From: Chlorobiales bacterium Clorobi_01
Lineage (GTDB): Bacteria > Bacteroidota > Chlorobiia > Chlorobiales > Chlorobiaceae
Direction of reading: 5' to 3'
DNA: 64,000 bases
NCBI GenBank assembly: GCA_001602925.1
Contig: LUZT01000005.1
Span: 372,001-436,000, forward strand
Below, one piece after another: positions 49,463 to 59,950 of the stretch (positions within the stretch are counted from its first letter, which is position 1; each line of letters begins with the position of its first letter). The position numbers were made by a program, and so were the translations under genes. The notes beneath the pieces are model-generated. The model saw only the letters and a list, made by a program, of their open reading frames with translations. It was not told the DNA's origin and did not search any database.

Positions 49463-51424
49463 ATGAAGATACTGCTGAGAATACTTCGCTACCTAGCTCC
49501 ATCGAAAGGGAAAATCGCTCTGGTCATTGTTGTGAGCATGCTTACCTCTCTTTTCAGCGTCGTGTCGATCTATTCGATTCTTCCGCTGCTCAATGAGGTT
49601 TTTTCCACCAACCAAACGGCCCTCAAAGCCGAACCAGCTACCACCACCCGTCCAAAGTTGACCCTGCAAGAAACGAAGCAGCCCAAACCGGATCAGCGTT
49701 TATCGACAACACATGCAACAGGCAAAAACCCCGAGGACAAAACAGTCAAGAGCAAAGCCATTCAGCTGAAAACCTGGGCTCTCGAAAAGTTCCAGGCAAT
49801 GTTCAACGCTCCTACCAAAGAAAAGACGCTCCTAAAAATCTGCCTGTTCCTGATCTCGGCATTCGCTCTCAAAAACCTGTTCATCTATCTAAACAAGCAG
49901 ATCATTTTCCGCATCCAGACCAAAACTGCCAAGAAACTCCGTGACGACGTCTTCAGCAGCATCATCGAAATGCAGCTCGACTACTTCAACAAGAACCGGG
50001 TCGGCAACCTGATGAACTACGTCTATAACGACGTCGAAAACGTCAACAACAGCATCAGCTCGACCTTCGTCAATTTCCTGCAAAACCCTTTTTCCATCAT
50101 CGTCTTTCTTGCCGTGCTGCTCGCCCTGAGCTGGCAATTGACCCTTTTTTCAGCAGTCACGTCGATCTTTATCCTTGTTTTCGTCCGCATGATCGGCAAG
50201 AACATCAGGGGGCTGGCGCGCCGTTACCAGGTAAACATGGGCAACATGAACTCTGTATTGCAGGAAAAATTCAACGGCATCAAGATCATCAAATCCACGG
50301 CATTCGAAGAGGTCGAGTTCAACAAGTTCAAGGCGTTCACCAAGGAGTTTCGTACGCTCGGCATACGCATCTCGCAGCTCAAGAACATGATCGGCCCTCT
50401 CAATGAAACGCTCATGATTGCGGCCATCGCCATGGTGCTCTGGTTTGGCGGCCTGCAGGTCTTCAACGGCATGATGACCGCCAATGAACTCCTGGTCTTC
50501 GCCTTCACGCTGTACTCGACCATGGGACCGATCAAGCAGCTTGGCGATGCAAACACCGCTATCGAGGCCGGACTGGTGTCAGTCGAACGCCTGTTTGAAG
50601 TGCTGGACACCGAACCAGAGATTGTCAACGGTAACCGATCCATCAGTACCTTCAACGAGGCAATTCGTTTCGAGGATGTCTGTTTCAAATACAACAAGGA
50701 GGATCCCAACGCCCCGAACATCCTCGATCACGTCTCCTTCGAAATCAAAAAGGGTGAAATGGTGGCGCTCATAGGCCAGTCGGGATCGGGCAAATCGACA
50801 GCTGTCGATCTACTCATGCGCTTCTATGACGTCGATTCGGGACGCATCACCATCGATAACATTGACATTCGCGAGTTTGATTACAAGCAGTTGAGAAAGA
50901 TGATCGGTGTGGTCAGCCAAGAGGTGATTCTGTTCAACGACACCATCGAGCAGAACATCGCTTATGGCGTCCATGAAGAGATTGAGCACGGCCAGATCGA
51001 ACAAGCCGCAAAGCTGGCAAATGCGCACCAGTTCATCATGGATAAAGCCGACCAGTACAACACCATGATCGGCGATCGCGGCCTCCAGCTCTCCGGCGGC
51101 CAGCGCCAGCGCATTGCCATCGCCCGCGCTATGGTCAAGAATCCAGAACTGCTCATCTTCGACGAAGCGACCAGCGCGCTGGACAACGAGTCGGAAAAGG
51201 TAGTGCAGCAGGCCATCGACCACGCCATGGAAAACCGCACGGCACTGGTTGTGGCGCATCGTCTCTCAACTATCAAGAATGCCGACAAGATCATCGTCAT
51301 GGAACGAGGAAAGGTGGTCGAAGCTGGCAACCACACCGCGCTGCTCGAAAAGAATGGCGTGTACAAAATGCTCTACGACATCCAATTTACGGGACAGGCT
51401 GCCGATCGGCAGCAAACAATGTGA
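49463..51424 (+). CDS. ABC exporter, MsbA-like, with a large loop after the first membrane helix
   Basis: This half-transporter of about 653 residues begins MKILLRILRYLAPSKGKIAL. After the first membrane helix there is a polar stretch of about 90 residues rich in Thr, Lys, Gln and Pro (TTRPKLTLQETKQPKPDQRL), probably periplasmic, before the next helix. The ATPase has Walker A GQSGSGKSTAVDLL, signature LSGGQRQRIAIARAM, Walker B LLIFDEATSALD and H-loop VAHRLSTI. Its location suggests export or flipping of a glycolipid. An ATG at 49451 and a start at 49379 are alternatives. Confidence 0.9.
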   Translation: MKILLRILRYLAPSKGKIALVIVVSMLTSLFSVVSIYSILPLLNEVFSTNQTALKAEPATTTRPKLTLQETKQPKPDQRLSTTHATGKNPEDKTVKSKAIQLKTWALEKFQAMFNAPTKEKTLLKICLFLISAFALKNLFIYLNKQIIFRIQTKTAKKLRDDVFSSIIEMQLDYFNKNRVGNLMNYVYNDVENVNNSISSTFVNFLQNPFSIIVFLAVLLALSWQLTLFSAVTSIFILVFVRMIGKNIRGLARRYQVNMGNMNSVLQEKFNGIKIIKSTAFEEVEFNKFKAFTKEFRTLGIRISQLKNMIGPLNETLMIAAIAMVLWFGGLQVFNGMMTANELLVFAFTLYSTMGPIKQLGDANTAIEAGLVSVERLFEVLDTEPEIVNGNRSISTFNEAIRFEDVCFKYNKEDPNAPNILDHVSFEIKKGEMVALIGQSGSGKSTAVDLLMRFYDVDSGRITIDNIDIREFDYKQLRKMIGVVSQEVILFNDTIEQNIAYGVHEEIEHGQIEQAAKLANAHQFIMDKADQYNTMIGDRGLQLSGGQRQRIAIARAMVKNPELLIFDEATSALDNESEKVVQQAIDHAMENRTALVVAHRLSTIKNADKIIVMERGKVVEAGNHTALLEKNGVYKMLYDIQFTGQAADRQQTM

Positions 51425-51507
51425 TCTGAAAGACCATGTCTGGCGTGGCGTAGTATCATGGTTAACGCTATAGCATTTAGGCGTTTACACATTTCACCTA
51501 AAAAACA

Positions 51508-52677
51508 ATGAAGATAGTCGGAATTGTTTTTGCCCAGAATGAATGGGGATTGATCGCCGTATCCATATCGCATGCACTGATAAACCATGTAGACGAAGTC
51601 TATGTGGTTGACCACGCCAGCACAGACCAAACTTTTAATGGTCTAAACCATCTTAAAAAACTCTGGGGAGAACGTCTTCACATTATAACGATAAACAATA
51701 TCGGTTTTTTCCAAGAGGCAGCAACCAACACAATAATACAGATATCAAAAAAATCAAACCCTGACTGGATATATGTTTTTGATGCCGACGAATTCTTATT
51801 AGTAGACGAATCAACTTCGTTAAAAAAAATACTGTCAAATACAGAAAAATGTCACCAAGCAATCAGATACACAGTCAACAACTATATCTCAACAAGACAT
51901 TTTAATGACCTCATACTCGACAACTACAAAAACATTATCCATAAATCCGTCACCAATCCAGATATAGAGAAAAAGGCAAACAAGCGCCCACATAAAAGCC
52001 TCACAAAAAACAAAACGATCCCCGAATTGATTTATGATGGAGATGCCACATTTTTTGACATACCATTTCCTTCAAAAGTAATCATAAGACTCAGTGATTT
52101 TTTACAAATAACAGCAGGGGCACATTCAGCAAATCACTTCAAAGGCAACCTCCAAGGCAAACACATAAAAGAAATTGAAGCAACCCACTTAACCTATCCA
52201 ACAAAGAAACGCCTGCAAAACAAGGCAGAACATGGAGAATTCCTGATAAAAAACAAATTTCCCCCAAACCATGGCTGGCAAAATCAACTTGTCTACAAGA
52301 TAGCGCAAGAAGGGCGGTTAGACTGGTTCTGGGAGAAGCACTCCATGTCTGACAAGCCAACATCAAAAAGCTTAGGACCAGCGCACATCATTGACCGACG
52401 ATTCAGCGAAATCATAACAAGAACGACAGACTTTCTTGAAAAGGGTTTTCAATCCAAGAACCTCTCAATGATCGGGGAAAAAACAATCGAGAAAGACAGC
52501 GGGGACGAAACGAAAATAAGTATAAGTGAGATGATTATTCTATCAGAAATCCTGCAAACACAAAACACTGCGCTAATTGATAATTTCTATAAAACCTTAC
52601 GAGAAAAACCGTTATACAGATTACTAAAAATAGCAAAGCATGTCGAAAGAGAAATAAGAAAAAGAACAAGATTCTGA
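51508..52677 (+). CDS. GT2-like glycosyltransferase (PF13704-type), AT-rich
   Basis: This 389-residue protein has the N-terminus MKIVGIVFAQNEWGLIAVSI, DEVYVVDHASTDQTFNGLNH (donor binding) and WIYVFDADEFLLVDESTS with the DxD metal motif. This layout is shared with the protein at 47440-48180, to which it is distantly related. The C-terminal 130 residues are charged and unassigned. The gene is AT-rich relative to the exporter just before it, so it is probably acquired. Confidence 0.8.
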   Translation: MKIVGIVFAQNEWGLIAVSISHALINHVDEVYVVDHASTDQTFNGLNHLKKLWGERLHIITINNIGFFQEAATNTIIQISKKSNPDWIYVFDADEFLLVDESTSLKKILSNTEKCHQAIRYTVNNYISTRHFNDLILDNYKNIIHKSVTNPDIEKKANKRPHKSLTKNKTIPELIYDGDATFFDIPFPSKVIIRLSDFLQITAGAHSANHFKGNLQGKHIKEIEATHLTYPTKKRLQNKAEHGEFLIKNKFPPNHGWQNQLVYKIAQEGRLDWFWEKHSMSDKPTSKSLGPAHIIDRRFSEIITRTTDFLEKGFQSKNLSMIGEKTIEKDSGDETKISISEMIILSEILQTQNTALIDNFYKTLREKPLYRLLKIAKHVEREIRKRTRF

Positions 52678-52707
52678 AACTATTGGCAGACTTAAAACGC
52701 CCATCAT

Positions 52708-53562
52708 TTACGACAACATATAGAGTTGAGTAACTGTATTTTTCACACGACACCACCTTTTGAGCGTTGACTTCCTGATTTTATACAATACCTTAATAAG
52801 TCGCCAGCATATCGACACCTCAAATCTTTGCATCTCTATTTCAAGTGCCGCCTTTTGCTTTATCAGCTCCTCCTTTGTTATATGAAAAGCATCATACCTG
52901 AACCTGACACCGGAACTAAATCTGTACGAAACAGGCGACAGAGGCTCAACGGTATAATTATTTTTCCAGAGGACATAGGTAAAACTAAGCTGATCTCTTC
53001 TCGAATACTGCTCCACCCAATACCACCACTCTTCCATAATAGTGCTCACCATCGAGTGAGAATGACATCGAAAAATAATATTTGTTTCAAACAACCCTTT
53101 TGCCTTTGGAAAACCATCTTTTTTTATCAAATACTCCTGTCTTCCCATGACGTCCGGATCATCCTTACCACGCTGACGACATGCATCAAACTCATCATAG
53201 ATGCAATTCCTCTTCGGATGCAACGAAGAAGCTATCAAGAGATTGGCGTTTAGTGCCCTGTCTATATCATTAAAGATATCTCCATCCAAAATATCAACAT
53301 TACCATCAACCCACAAACTCAACCCATATTCCGGAAACAGGAGATGAGGATGCAGCTTGTGCCATCGCTGATTCCTAACATCATCAAGTTTTTCAAAGCG
53401 CAATGGTCTGATTTCCCATTGAGCGTTTTTTTCATTTTGGATACCCATATCATCTGAAAAACAGACATAATCCCACTCAGGACTGATAAACGTATGGTTC
53501 AATAACTCATCATACCCACCAGTAATACAGGTGTAGATAACGCCTTTTTTCCCTGCGTTCAT
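52708..53562 (-). CDS. DUF616/TOD1-MUCI70-type glycosyltransferase, putative
   Basis: This 284-residue protein has GVIYTCITGGYDELLNHTFI, WDYVCFSDDM, RNQRWHKLHPHLLFPEYGLS, LWVDGNVDILDG (DxN/DxD-like) and PKRNCIYDEFDACRQRGKDD. It then has GLFETNIIFRCHSHSMVSTI, EEWWYWVEQYSRRDQLSFTY and VLWK. These match the DUF616 family, which includes plant glycosyltransferases and bacterial capsule enzymes. The last 60 residues are basic and helical. It is AT-rich and divergent from the flanking core genes in composition. Substrate unknown. Confidence 0.78.
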   Translation of the reverse strand: MNAGKKGVIYTCITGGYDELLNHTFISPEWDYVCFSDDMGIQNEKNAQWEIRPLRFEKLDDVRNQRWHKLHPHLLFPEYGLSLWVDGNVDILDGDIFNDIDRALNANLLIASSLHPKRNCIYDEFDACRQRGKDDPDVMGRQEYLIKKDGFPKAKGLFETNIIFRCHSHSMVSTIMEEWWYWVEQYSRRDQLSFTYVLWKNNYTVEPLSPVSYRFSSGVRFRYDAFHITKEELIKQKAALEIEMQRFEVSICWRLIKVLYKIRKSTLKRWCRVKNTVTQLYMLS

Positions 53563-53609
53563 AATTTGTGTGCGTCAATAATCAAGGGTACTGAAAATCC
53601 ACTTTTTCC

Positions 53610-54542
53610 TCAATCACGACCCCGCTTCCAGCGGTCGTGCAGCCAGAACCATTCCTCGGGACGACGGCGAATCTGTGCTTCGATCGCGCTGGTGTAGCGT
53701 ACGGCGAGCGTGGCAATATCGGCCTTGTTGAACGTAAGGTCTGAGGTGGCGACCTGAGTAATGTTGATCGTATACCTTCCATCACCGTTGCTGATGCACA
53801 TGGGTACAAACAATGGCACTTTCGCCCGGAGCGCAAAGAAGGCTGCGCCGTGGAACATGGTGGTGCGACGACCGAGAAACTCGCCGAAATTGACTTCATC
53901 GGGATCGGACTGATCACCGAGAATGGCCAGTGTGCCGCCGCTCTGCAACAGGCGCAAGCCCTCCCTGACCGACTGCTTCGGATAGACCACGCTGTTGCCG
54001 CGCATGGTCCGGTACTCGTTCATCTTGCGATCAACCCGTTCGTTGCGCAGCCGCTTGACGATAATGGTAACGGGGCAGATCAACAGGCCGAAGGCCATCG
54101 CCATCAACTCCCAGTTGCCATAATGGGCCGACACCATCACAGCGCCCGTCGTCCCGCTACGATGCCACTCCCAGAAGGCTTCGTCGCCTTTGATATCGAC
54201 CAGCGCCGCCGCGTCGTCGCGGTTGCAGATCAAGGGCAGCCGCAGCACTTCGAGCAGCGTACTGGCAACATTGCGATACATGGCCGTCGCGATGCGGCCG
54301 ATCTCTTCTGAAGATTTTTCAGGGAAGGTCAGGCTGAGGTTCCTGTAAACCAGATCCCGCCTGAGCCCGATGCCCCGGTGTATGAAGTCCCCGATGACAC
54401 AGGCCAGACGCCGGGTCTGTTTCCGGCTCAACTTCCGAACCAGGGCGCCAAGCAACATGACCGCCCCGTAGGTCACGGTATTCGATGCCGAGCGCATGGT
54501 GCGTTTAACTCTCTTTCTGAGCCGGTTTCGCTCGATGCTCAT
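53610..54542 (-). CDS. lpxL: Lipid A biosynthesis acyltransferase (LpxL/HtrB family)
   Basis: This 310-residue membrane-associated acyltransferase adds a secondary acyl chain to lipid A or a related lipid. The HX4E catalytic motif is HYGNWELMA near 138-146. LAILGDQSDPDEVNFGEFLG carries the conserved DQ region, and RYTSAIEAQIRRRPEEWFWL, then HDRWK, match the family C-terminus. Start ATG 54540-54542. It borders the glycan locus and returns to GC-rich core composition. Confidence 0.9.
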   Translation of the reverse strand: MSIERNRLRKRVKRTMRSASNTVTYGAVMLLGALVRKLSRKQTRRLACVIGDFIHRGIGLRRDLVYRNLSLTFPEKSSEEIGRIATAMYRNVASTLLEVLRLPLICNRDDAAALVDIKGDEAFWEWHRSGTTGAVMVSAHYGNWELMAMAFGLLICPVTIIVKRLRNERVDRKMNEYRTMRGNSVVYPKQSVREGLRLLQSGGTLAILGDQSDPDEVNFGEFLGRRTTMFHGAAFFALRAKVPLFVPMCISNGDGRYTINITQVATSDLTFNKADIATLAVRYTSAIEAQIRRRPEEWFWLHDRWKRGRD

Positions 54543-54865
54543 GAAACACGCACCTCATTCATATTCATAACCGCCATACTTTGAAATCATCCTTTATCCC
54601 GGAAAACGGGCGAAAAGGGCCGCACTGCGCCTGAATAAGCAATCCTGAGCGCAAAGCCTTTCTGAAGGTACGAAACCGGAGAAAACATGGAAAACACGAA
54701 GTGCGGCCTCGGCCAGAGAATACCGCAACAACGGCAGGCGGCAAATTTCACCGGCAATGAGACGCCCGCGAAAGGAGCGAACAACTTTTTAGGGACTCTT
54801 GAGTCTCGGATTATATTTACTATTAATATGAATTAGGCCTGAAATCTGAAGACCCGGAAAGAGAG
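54543..54865. other. Divergent spacer between lpxL and rfaE2
   Basis: This spacer is 323 bases long. No credible gene is seen. GACTCTTGAGTC is a short palindrome near 54795-54806, and AT-rich TTATATTTACTATTAATATG stands just upstream of rfaE2 and may hold its promoter. Confidence 0.5.
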
Positions 54866-55363
54866 ATGCCCCCCAAAGTGCTCACCCGAGACGAAATCGT
54901 GCTGAAGACCAGAAACTGGCAGGCTGCCGGAGAAAAAGTCGTCTTCACCAATGGCTGCTTCGACATTCTCCACGCCGGTCATGTGCGCTATCTTTCGGCA
55001 GCCCGGGAACTGGGCGACCGGCTCGTTGTCGGGCTGAACACTGACGCTTCGGTCAGACGGCTCAAAGGCCCGAAGAGACCGGTGGCGCCGGAGCAAGACC
55101 GGGCTGAAGTGCTCTCGGCGCTGGCGTCGGTCGATGCCGTCACGCTCTTCGACGACGATACGCCTGAAACGCTGATCAAATTGCTCCTGCCGGACATTCT
55201 GGTCAAAGGGGCTGACTGGCCGGTCGAAAAAATCGCGGGAGCCAAAGCCGTCATCGAACACGGCGGCTCCGTTTTGACCGTGCCGCTGCTCGAGGGCCGC
55301 TCGACAACCGGCATCATCGAGACCATCATTCAACTTCATTGCCCCCAACAGACCGGTGGATAG
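54866..55363 (+). CDS. rfaE2: D-glycero-beta-D-manno-heptose 1-phosphate adenylyltransferase
   Basis: This 165-residue enzyme adenylylates heptose-1-phosphate to ADP-heptose for the LPS core. The cytidylyltransferase-fold motif [20 protein letters not shown] contains HxGH, and [20 protein letters not shown] and [13 protein letters not shown] match RfaE domain 2. The kinase half (RfaE1) of E. coli HldE is absent, so it must be elsewhere. GAGAG precedes the ATG. The stop overlaps the tamB GTG start by 8 bases. Confidence 0.93.
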   Translation: MPPKVLTRDEIVLKTRNWQAAGEKVVFTNGCFDILHAGHVRYLSAARELGDRLVVGLNTDASVRRLKGPKRPVAPEQDRAEVLSALASVDAVTLFDDDTPETLIKLLLPDILVKGADWPVEKIAGAKAVIEHGGSVLTVPLLEGRSTTGIIETIIQLHCPQQTGG

Positions 55364-58300
55364 AGTCAAGAAATTCAGTTTTTTCGTGATGACCGCCGCA
55401 TCGGCCGTCGTCATCGTTCTCTGCATCGCCGCCGCCCTGGTGCTCAACAGCGGCATGGTGGATCTGTTCGCCAAAAAGCAGCTCCTGTCGATGTTCAACA
55501 ATGAGTACCGGGGGCATCTCGAACTGAAAGAGGTCAAACTGCGCTTCCCTGATGAGGTCACCCTCGTCGACCCCGGCATCTTCGAGGAAGGAGCCGCAAA
55601 ACCCGCGGCCCGTGCGGACAGACTCACCCTGAAGTTCAATTTCCTTTCGCTGCTCAGACCGAAGATCACGCTGTTATCGTTCAAAGAGGTCGATGTTGAC
55701 GGTGGTCAGGCCAGCATCGTCGAGTATCCCGGCGGACAGCTCAATCTCGGGAAAATCTTTACCAGAAGGCATCCGGAATTGCCTCTGGTGCTGGATATCC
55801 AGAAGTTTCGCGCCAGACGCCTGAAAATCCGGAACAGCGCGCTGTCGTGGAAACCGGCCAACGCGCCCGCTTACCGGCTGCAAAATCTCCAGCTTGACAT
55901 GTCGAAGGCGTTTGTTGCCAAGTACGAGTTCATGGGCACGATCAAACAGATGCAGTTCACCATGCCTGACCGTGGCCTGACGCTCAAGAAGGGCTCCGGA
56001 TCGCTGGCCTTTTCCTCGGTGCGAAGCGACGTGCTCGGTCTCGACCTCGAAACCGCCAAAAGTCACGCAAAGCTGTCGGTCTCCATCGACGGACTCGACA
56101 TCTTCTCCGGCATCTCGAAAAAGAGCCTGCTGAACAAAAAAACATTCATCCATGTCGAATCGCTGGGCATCGACACCTCCGAGCTGAACCGGTTCATCCC
56201 GATTCCGGCTCTCCCCTCCGGCGTGTACCGTATCAAAGGCGATGCGAAAGGCACCTTCAGCGACCTTGAAATTCTGCCGGTAAGCATCGAGCATGACGGC
56301 AGCAGCGTAGCGCTCCAGGGGAAAATGCTCAACCTCCTCGATCCGGAAAGCCTCTCGTTCAATCTGCAAATCGACAAATCGAAACTCTCTTCAGCACTGC
56401 TCACGAAGGTGCTCACCGAGGAGCGTTACCGCACGCTCGCCAAAGAGGCTGGTGATGTGAACTTCAGTGGCATGTTGAGGGGGCAGCTCGACCAGTGGAT
56501 GACCGGCATCGATTTCAAGACCGCCATCGGCAGCGGATCGACCAAATTCGACACAAAGCGGCTGGGCGGTGGAAAGTATCAGCTTGACGGGGACTTCGAC
56601 ATTGAAAAAACCGAACCGCACCGACTGCTTGGCATCAGGGGCGTCAAGAGTGGCTTTTCCGGTTCGGGTTCGTTCAACGGTACCGGCAGCGCTTCCGGCA
56701 TCGAAAACGCCCATCTCGAAACTTCCGTAAAGAGCGCGTTCTGGCAGCAGCAGACTATCTCGTCAGGCTCGGTCACACTCGACCTGAAGGGCAAGAAGGC
56801 CGATCTTTCAAGCGACCTCAAAAGCCCTGACGGCGGCAGCCTCATCATGGCGGGCCTCATCGATTTCTCAAGCCCGGCGCCTTCGTACAGTGCCGGTGGC
56901 AGCGTCAGAAAACTCGATCTCTCCAAAGCCACTGCACGTCAGGATTTCAGGAGCGACCTGAACGGCCGGTTCGATCTGAAAGGGCAGGGGTTCGATCCCG
57001 CCTCGCTGAACATCAAGGCCAGCTTCGTGCTGGAGCCGTCGTCGTTCAGCGACTTCCACTTCAGGGAGCGTTCGGCGATTTCGGCCAGCATCGTGCAGAG
57101 CGCCGGCTCCTCGGCGGTGTCACTCGAAAGTGAAGCCGTCGACCTCGCCGTCCAGGGCTCTGCGTCGATGAGCCAGATGATTGAGGCCCTTCAAATGGCG
57201 GCGGCCTGCGTCGCAAGAGAAACCGGCAGCACCACCGCCATTCAGTTTCCGCGCGGGCCTTCGCCCTGGACCTTCAACTACAGGCTTGCCGTGCGTGACC
57301 TCACGCCATTCAAGCCTTTGCTTCCGGCAAAAGAGTTCCGCTTCAAAGGCTCCGCCTCCGGTAAAGCCTCCTTTTCGGGAGGCCGCCTCTCGATGGATAC
57401 CGCTCTCTCCAGCACCACGCTTTCCAACGGCCCATCGTTCCAGCTGAACAACACCGCGATGACCGGATCGATGGAATGCACTGCGGCTGGCGTTGCAGCG
57501 GCTCGCCTCTCCGGCACAGCGGGCACGATAAACACGTTCGGCAGGGAGCTGAAAAACCTGCGCCTGGTATCATCGTTCGACAATGGCCGCCTTGCGGCCT
57601 CGCTCGATCTTGCCATACCCAGATTCTCGGAAAAGCTGAGCGCAGCCTTCACTGCCCGGCGCTCCGGCAACGCTGCCGCCGTCTCCATCGACAGGCTGAC
57701 CTTCACCACCCCGAGTGGCGTCTGGCAAACCGCGCCCGGCAGCACACTCGATGTCGCAAAAGAGTTTATCCGTTTCAACCGCGTCAGATTCGCGAAGGGC
57801 GCACAGTCGCTGCAACTGGACGGGCTGCTCAGCAACAGCGTCTCAGGAACCTTCCGCGGAACGCTCTCCGGCATCAACCTGACCGAAGCGAAATACTTCC
57901 TGCCCGATTCCGCCCAGAAGCCAATGAGCGGCACCGTCAACGCGGACTTTACCGTCAGTGGCGCACCCGGTTCGAAGACGAGCGACCTCGACCTGAGAGG
58001 CTCCGGCATCACCTGGGACCAGCTCAATGTCGGTGCGGTGCACCTGACGGCCCGCCACGCCGGAAATCAGTTGCGCTTTGACTACGAAAGCCGGGGTGCG
58101 GCTGCGCAAGCCGGAACTACCGCGACGGTACCAGTCAACACCATCAAGGGCTCCGGGACGATTCCGCTGGTGCTGAACTACTCTCCGGCAGAGGTCAGGA
58201 TACCCGAAAACCGCCCGATCAATATCGCCATGCGTTCGGACGATTTGTCGGCCGGCATCGTCACGTATATCGTCCCGATCTTCGACCGTGCCGAAGGAGT

Positions 58301-59873
58301 CATACCGACCGACCTGCGTGTCACCGGCTCAATGCCGAAGCCAAACATCTACCTGACAACCCGACTCAGGGATACCAGAATCCGGATCGCGCCGACGCAG
58401 GTCACCTACCAGATTAACGGCCAGATCACCGGAACGCCTTCGCGAATCGACCTCGGCCGCATCGAACTCAGAGACACCGAAAAGGGTACCGGCACGGTTA
58501 GCGGCATGATTGGCCTCGACGGACTGAAACCCGTTACGGCCAACCTCAGCGGTACACTCAGCAACCTGCTGCTCTACAACAAAAAGGACATGAAGGACGA
58601 CACCTCTTTCGGCACGATCCGTGGCACGAGCGGCAACCTTCGTTTCTACGGCGAGCTGACCGCACCTGTCGCCGAGGGCGATCTCATGCTGACCTCAACC
58701 AACTTCAGCCTCTACCGTAAAGGATCGAGCGAAGGCGCCAAATACATTGGCGTTGAAAAATACATCACCTTCGTGCCACGCCGCCCCTCGCCGAAACTGG
58801 CTGAAACAAACGCACTACCGGAAAAACTGGAGTTTCGCTACAACCTGCTCGACATCCTGCAAATCAAGAATCTCAGGCTCTCGAACAGCGCGCCGATCAA
58901 AGGCACCATGATTTTCGACCGGATCAGGGGCGAGCGGATCGAAGCGACGATGAACAACCTGTCGCTCGTGGTCAACAAATCAGGGCAACGATTCAGCCTG
59001 TTCGGTTCGATCGATATCTCCGGCGGCAAGTACACCTTCTCGAACACGAGCTTCGATCTCGAAAACAGCGGCTGGGTAGCTTGGAATAACGAAGAGATCA
59101 GGGATGGCCGGCTGGTCGACATCTATGGCGGCAAACAGGTAACGGCGACCGATGTCCAGACCGGCGAACGCGACAACGTCCGGCTGCTCATCGCCGTCAG
59201 CGGCACCGTCGAGAAGCCGGACGTGCGCATGGGCTACTACCTGAACGACGACTCACAGCCCTACTCATCAGCCAACATGATCGGGCGGCAGGTAAGCCAC
59301 GTCGATCCGAACGCCGACCTGAACGTCATCTCCATGCTCTTTTCAAGGCAGTGGTACCTCAACCCGGAGCGGCAGGGGTCAAGAGGAGTCAGCCCCGTTT
59401 CAAGCGTCGGCATCTCCGCAGGCACCGGCCTGCTCTCATCGCAAGTCTCAAACATTGTGCAGAATCTCGCCGGACTGGAGAGCTTCAACGTCAACCTCGG
59501 CACTGGCGCGAACGGCAACCTGAGCGGCCTGGAGGTTTCCTACGCCATGCTCGTGCCGGGCACTGGCGGCAAAATCAGGTTTGTCGGAACCAATACAACG
59601 CCCGTCGCAGGCAACAGCACCACAACGAACTACTATAACGGTTCTTCGCAGAAAATCGAGTACCGCGTCACCCCGAAGGTCTATGTCGAGGCATTCCGCT
59701 CTTACGGCATAAGCACCAATGACGCAACCTATACCAACCTGCAAAAGCCGACCGAAAACTGGGGCGTCAGTGTGTCATACCGCGAAAAATTCCACACCTG
59801 GAGCCAGTTCTGGGATCGCCTGTTCGGAGGAAAAAAGAAGGAGCAGGAGAAAGACAAAGACAAAAAAGAGTAA
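55356..59873 (+). CDS. tamB: TamB-like translocation/assembly module protein (DUF490/AsmA-like)
   Basis: This giant 1505-residue protein has one N-terminal membrane anchor ([20 protein letters not shown]) followed by a very long beta-taco body of repeating FxLxG-type strands (for example [20 protein letters not shown]). The C-terminal TamB domain begins near residue 1100 ([29 protein letters not shown]...[18 protein letters not shown]). TamB-type proteins span the periplasm and are proposed to carry phospholipids or support barrel insertion. The start is GTG 55356, overlapping rfaE2. The charged tail [13 protein letters not shown] is unusual but short. Confidence 0.88.
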   Translation: MDRVKKFSFFVMTAASAVVIVLCIAAALVLNSGMVDLFAKKQLLSMFNNEYRGHLELKEVKLRFPDEVTLVDPGIFEEGAAKPAARADRLTLKFNFLSLLRPKITLLSFKEVDVDGGQASIVEYPGGQLNLGKIFTRRHPELPLVLDIQKFRARRLKIRNSALSWKPANAPAYRLQNLQLDMSKAFVAKYEFMGTIKQMQFTMPDRGLTLKKGSGSLAFSSVRSDVLGLDLETAKSHAKLSVSIDGLDIFSGISKKSLLNKKTFIHVESLGIDTSELNRFIPIPALPSGVYRIKGDAKGTFSDLEILPVSIEHDGSSVALQGKMLNLLDPESLSFNLQIDKSKLSSALLTKVLTEERYRTLAKEAGDVNFSGMLRGQLDQWMTGIDFKTAIGSGSTKFDTKRLGGGKYQLDGDFDIEKTEPHRLLGIRGVKSGFSGSGSFNGTGSASGIENAHLETSVKSAFWQQQTISSGSVTLDLKGKKADLSSDLKSPDGGSLIMAGLIDFSSPAPSYSAGGSVRKLDLSKATARQDFRSDLNGRFDLKGQGFDPASLNIKASFVLEPSSFSDFHFRERSAISASIVQSAGSSAVSLESEAVDLAVQGSASMSQMIEALQMAAACVARETGSTTAIQFPRGPSPWTFNYRLAVRDLTPFKPLLPAKEFRFKGSASGKASFSGGRLSMDTALSSTTLSNGPSFQLNNTAMTGSMECTAAGVAAARLSGTAGTINTFGRELKNLRLVSSFDNGRLAASLDLAIPRFSEKLSAAFTARRSGNAAAVSIDRLTFTTPSGVWQTAPGSTLDVAKEFIRFNRVRFAKGAQSLQLDGLLSNSVSGTFRGTLSGINLTEAKYFLPDSAQKPMSGTVNADFTVSGAPGSKTSDLDLRGSGITWDQLNVGAVHLTARHAGNQLRFDYESRGAAAQAGTTATVPVNTIKGSGTIPLVLNYSPAEVRIPENRPINIAMRSDDLSAGIVTYIVPIFDRAEGVIPTDLRVTGSMPKPNIYLTTRLRDTRIRIAPTQVTYQINGQITGTPSRIDLGRIELRDTEKGTGTVSGMIGLDGLKPVTANLSGTLSNLLLYNKKDMKDDTSFGTIRGTSGNLRFYGELTAPVAEGDLMLTSTNFSLYRKGSSEGAKYIGVEKYITFVPRRPSPKLAETNALPEKLEFRYNLLDILQIKNLRLSNSAPIKGTMIFDRIRGERIEATMNNLSLVVNKSGQRFSLFGSIDISGGKYTFSNTSFDLENSGWVAWNNEEIRDGRLVDIYGGKQVTATDVQTGERDNVRLLIAVSGTVEKPDVRMGYYLNDDSQPYSSANMIGRQVSHVDPNADLNVISMLFSRQWYLNPERQGSRGVSPVSSVGISAGTGLLSSQVSNIVQNLAGLESFNVNLGTGANGNLSGLEVSYAMLVPGTGGKIRFVGTNTTPVAGNSTTTNYYNGSSQKIEYRVTPKVYVEAFRSYGISTNDATYTNLQKPTENWGVSVSYREKFHTWSQFWDRLFGGKKKEQEKDKDKKE

Positions 59874-59950
59874 AGCTTCGTATACTTGTTATTTTTAATA
59901 CCTTTAAGAATATTTTTCACAGAACGGAACCATCGATTCCTGAGTCAACA

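Noticed and set aside
54687-54836. A 49-codon open frame upstream of rfaE2
   Set aside because: Its composition looks random, and it has no family match or ribosome binding site.
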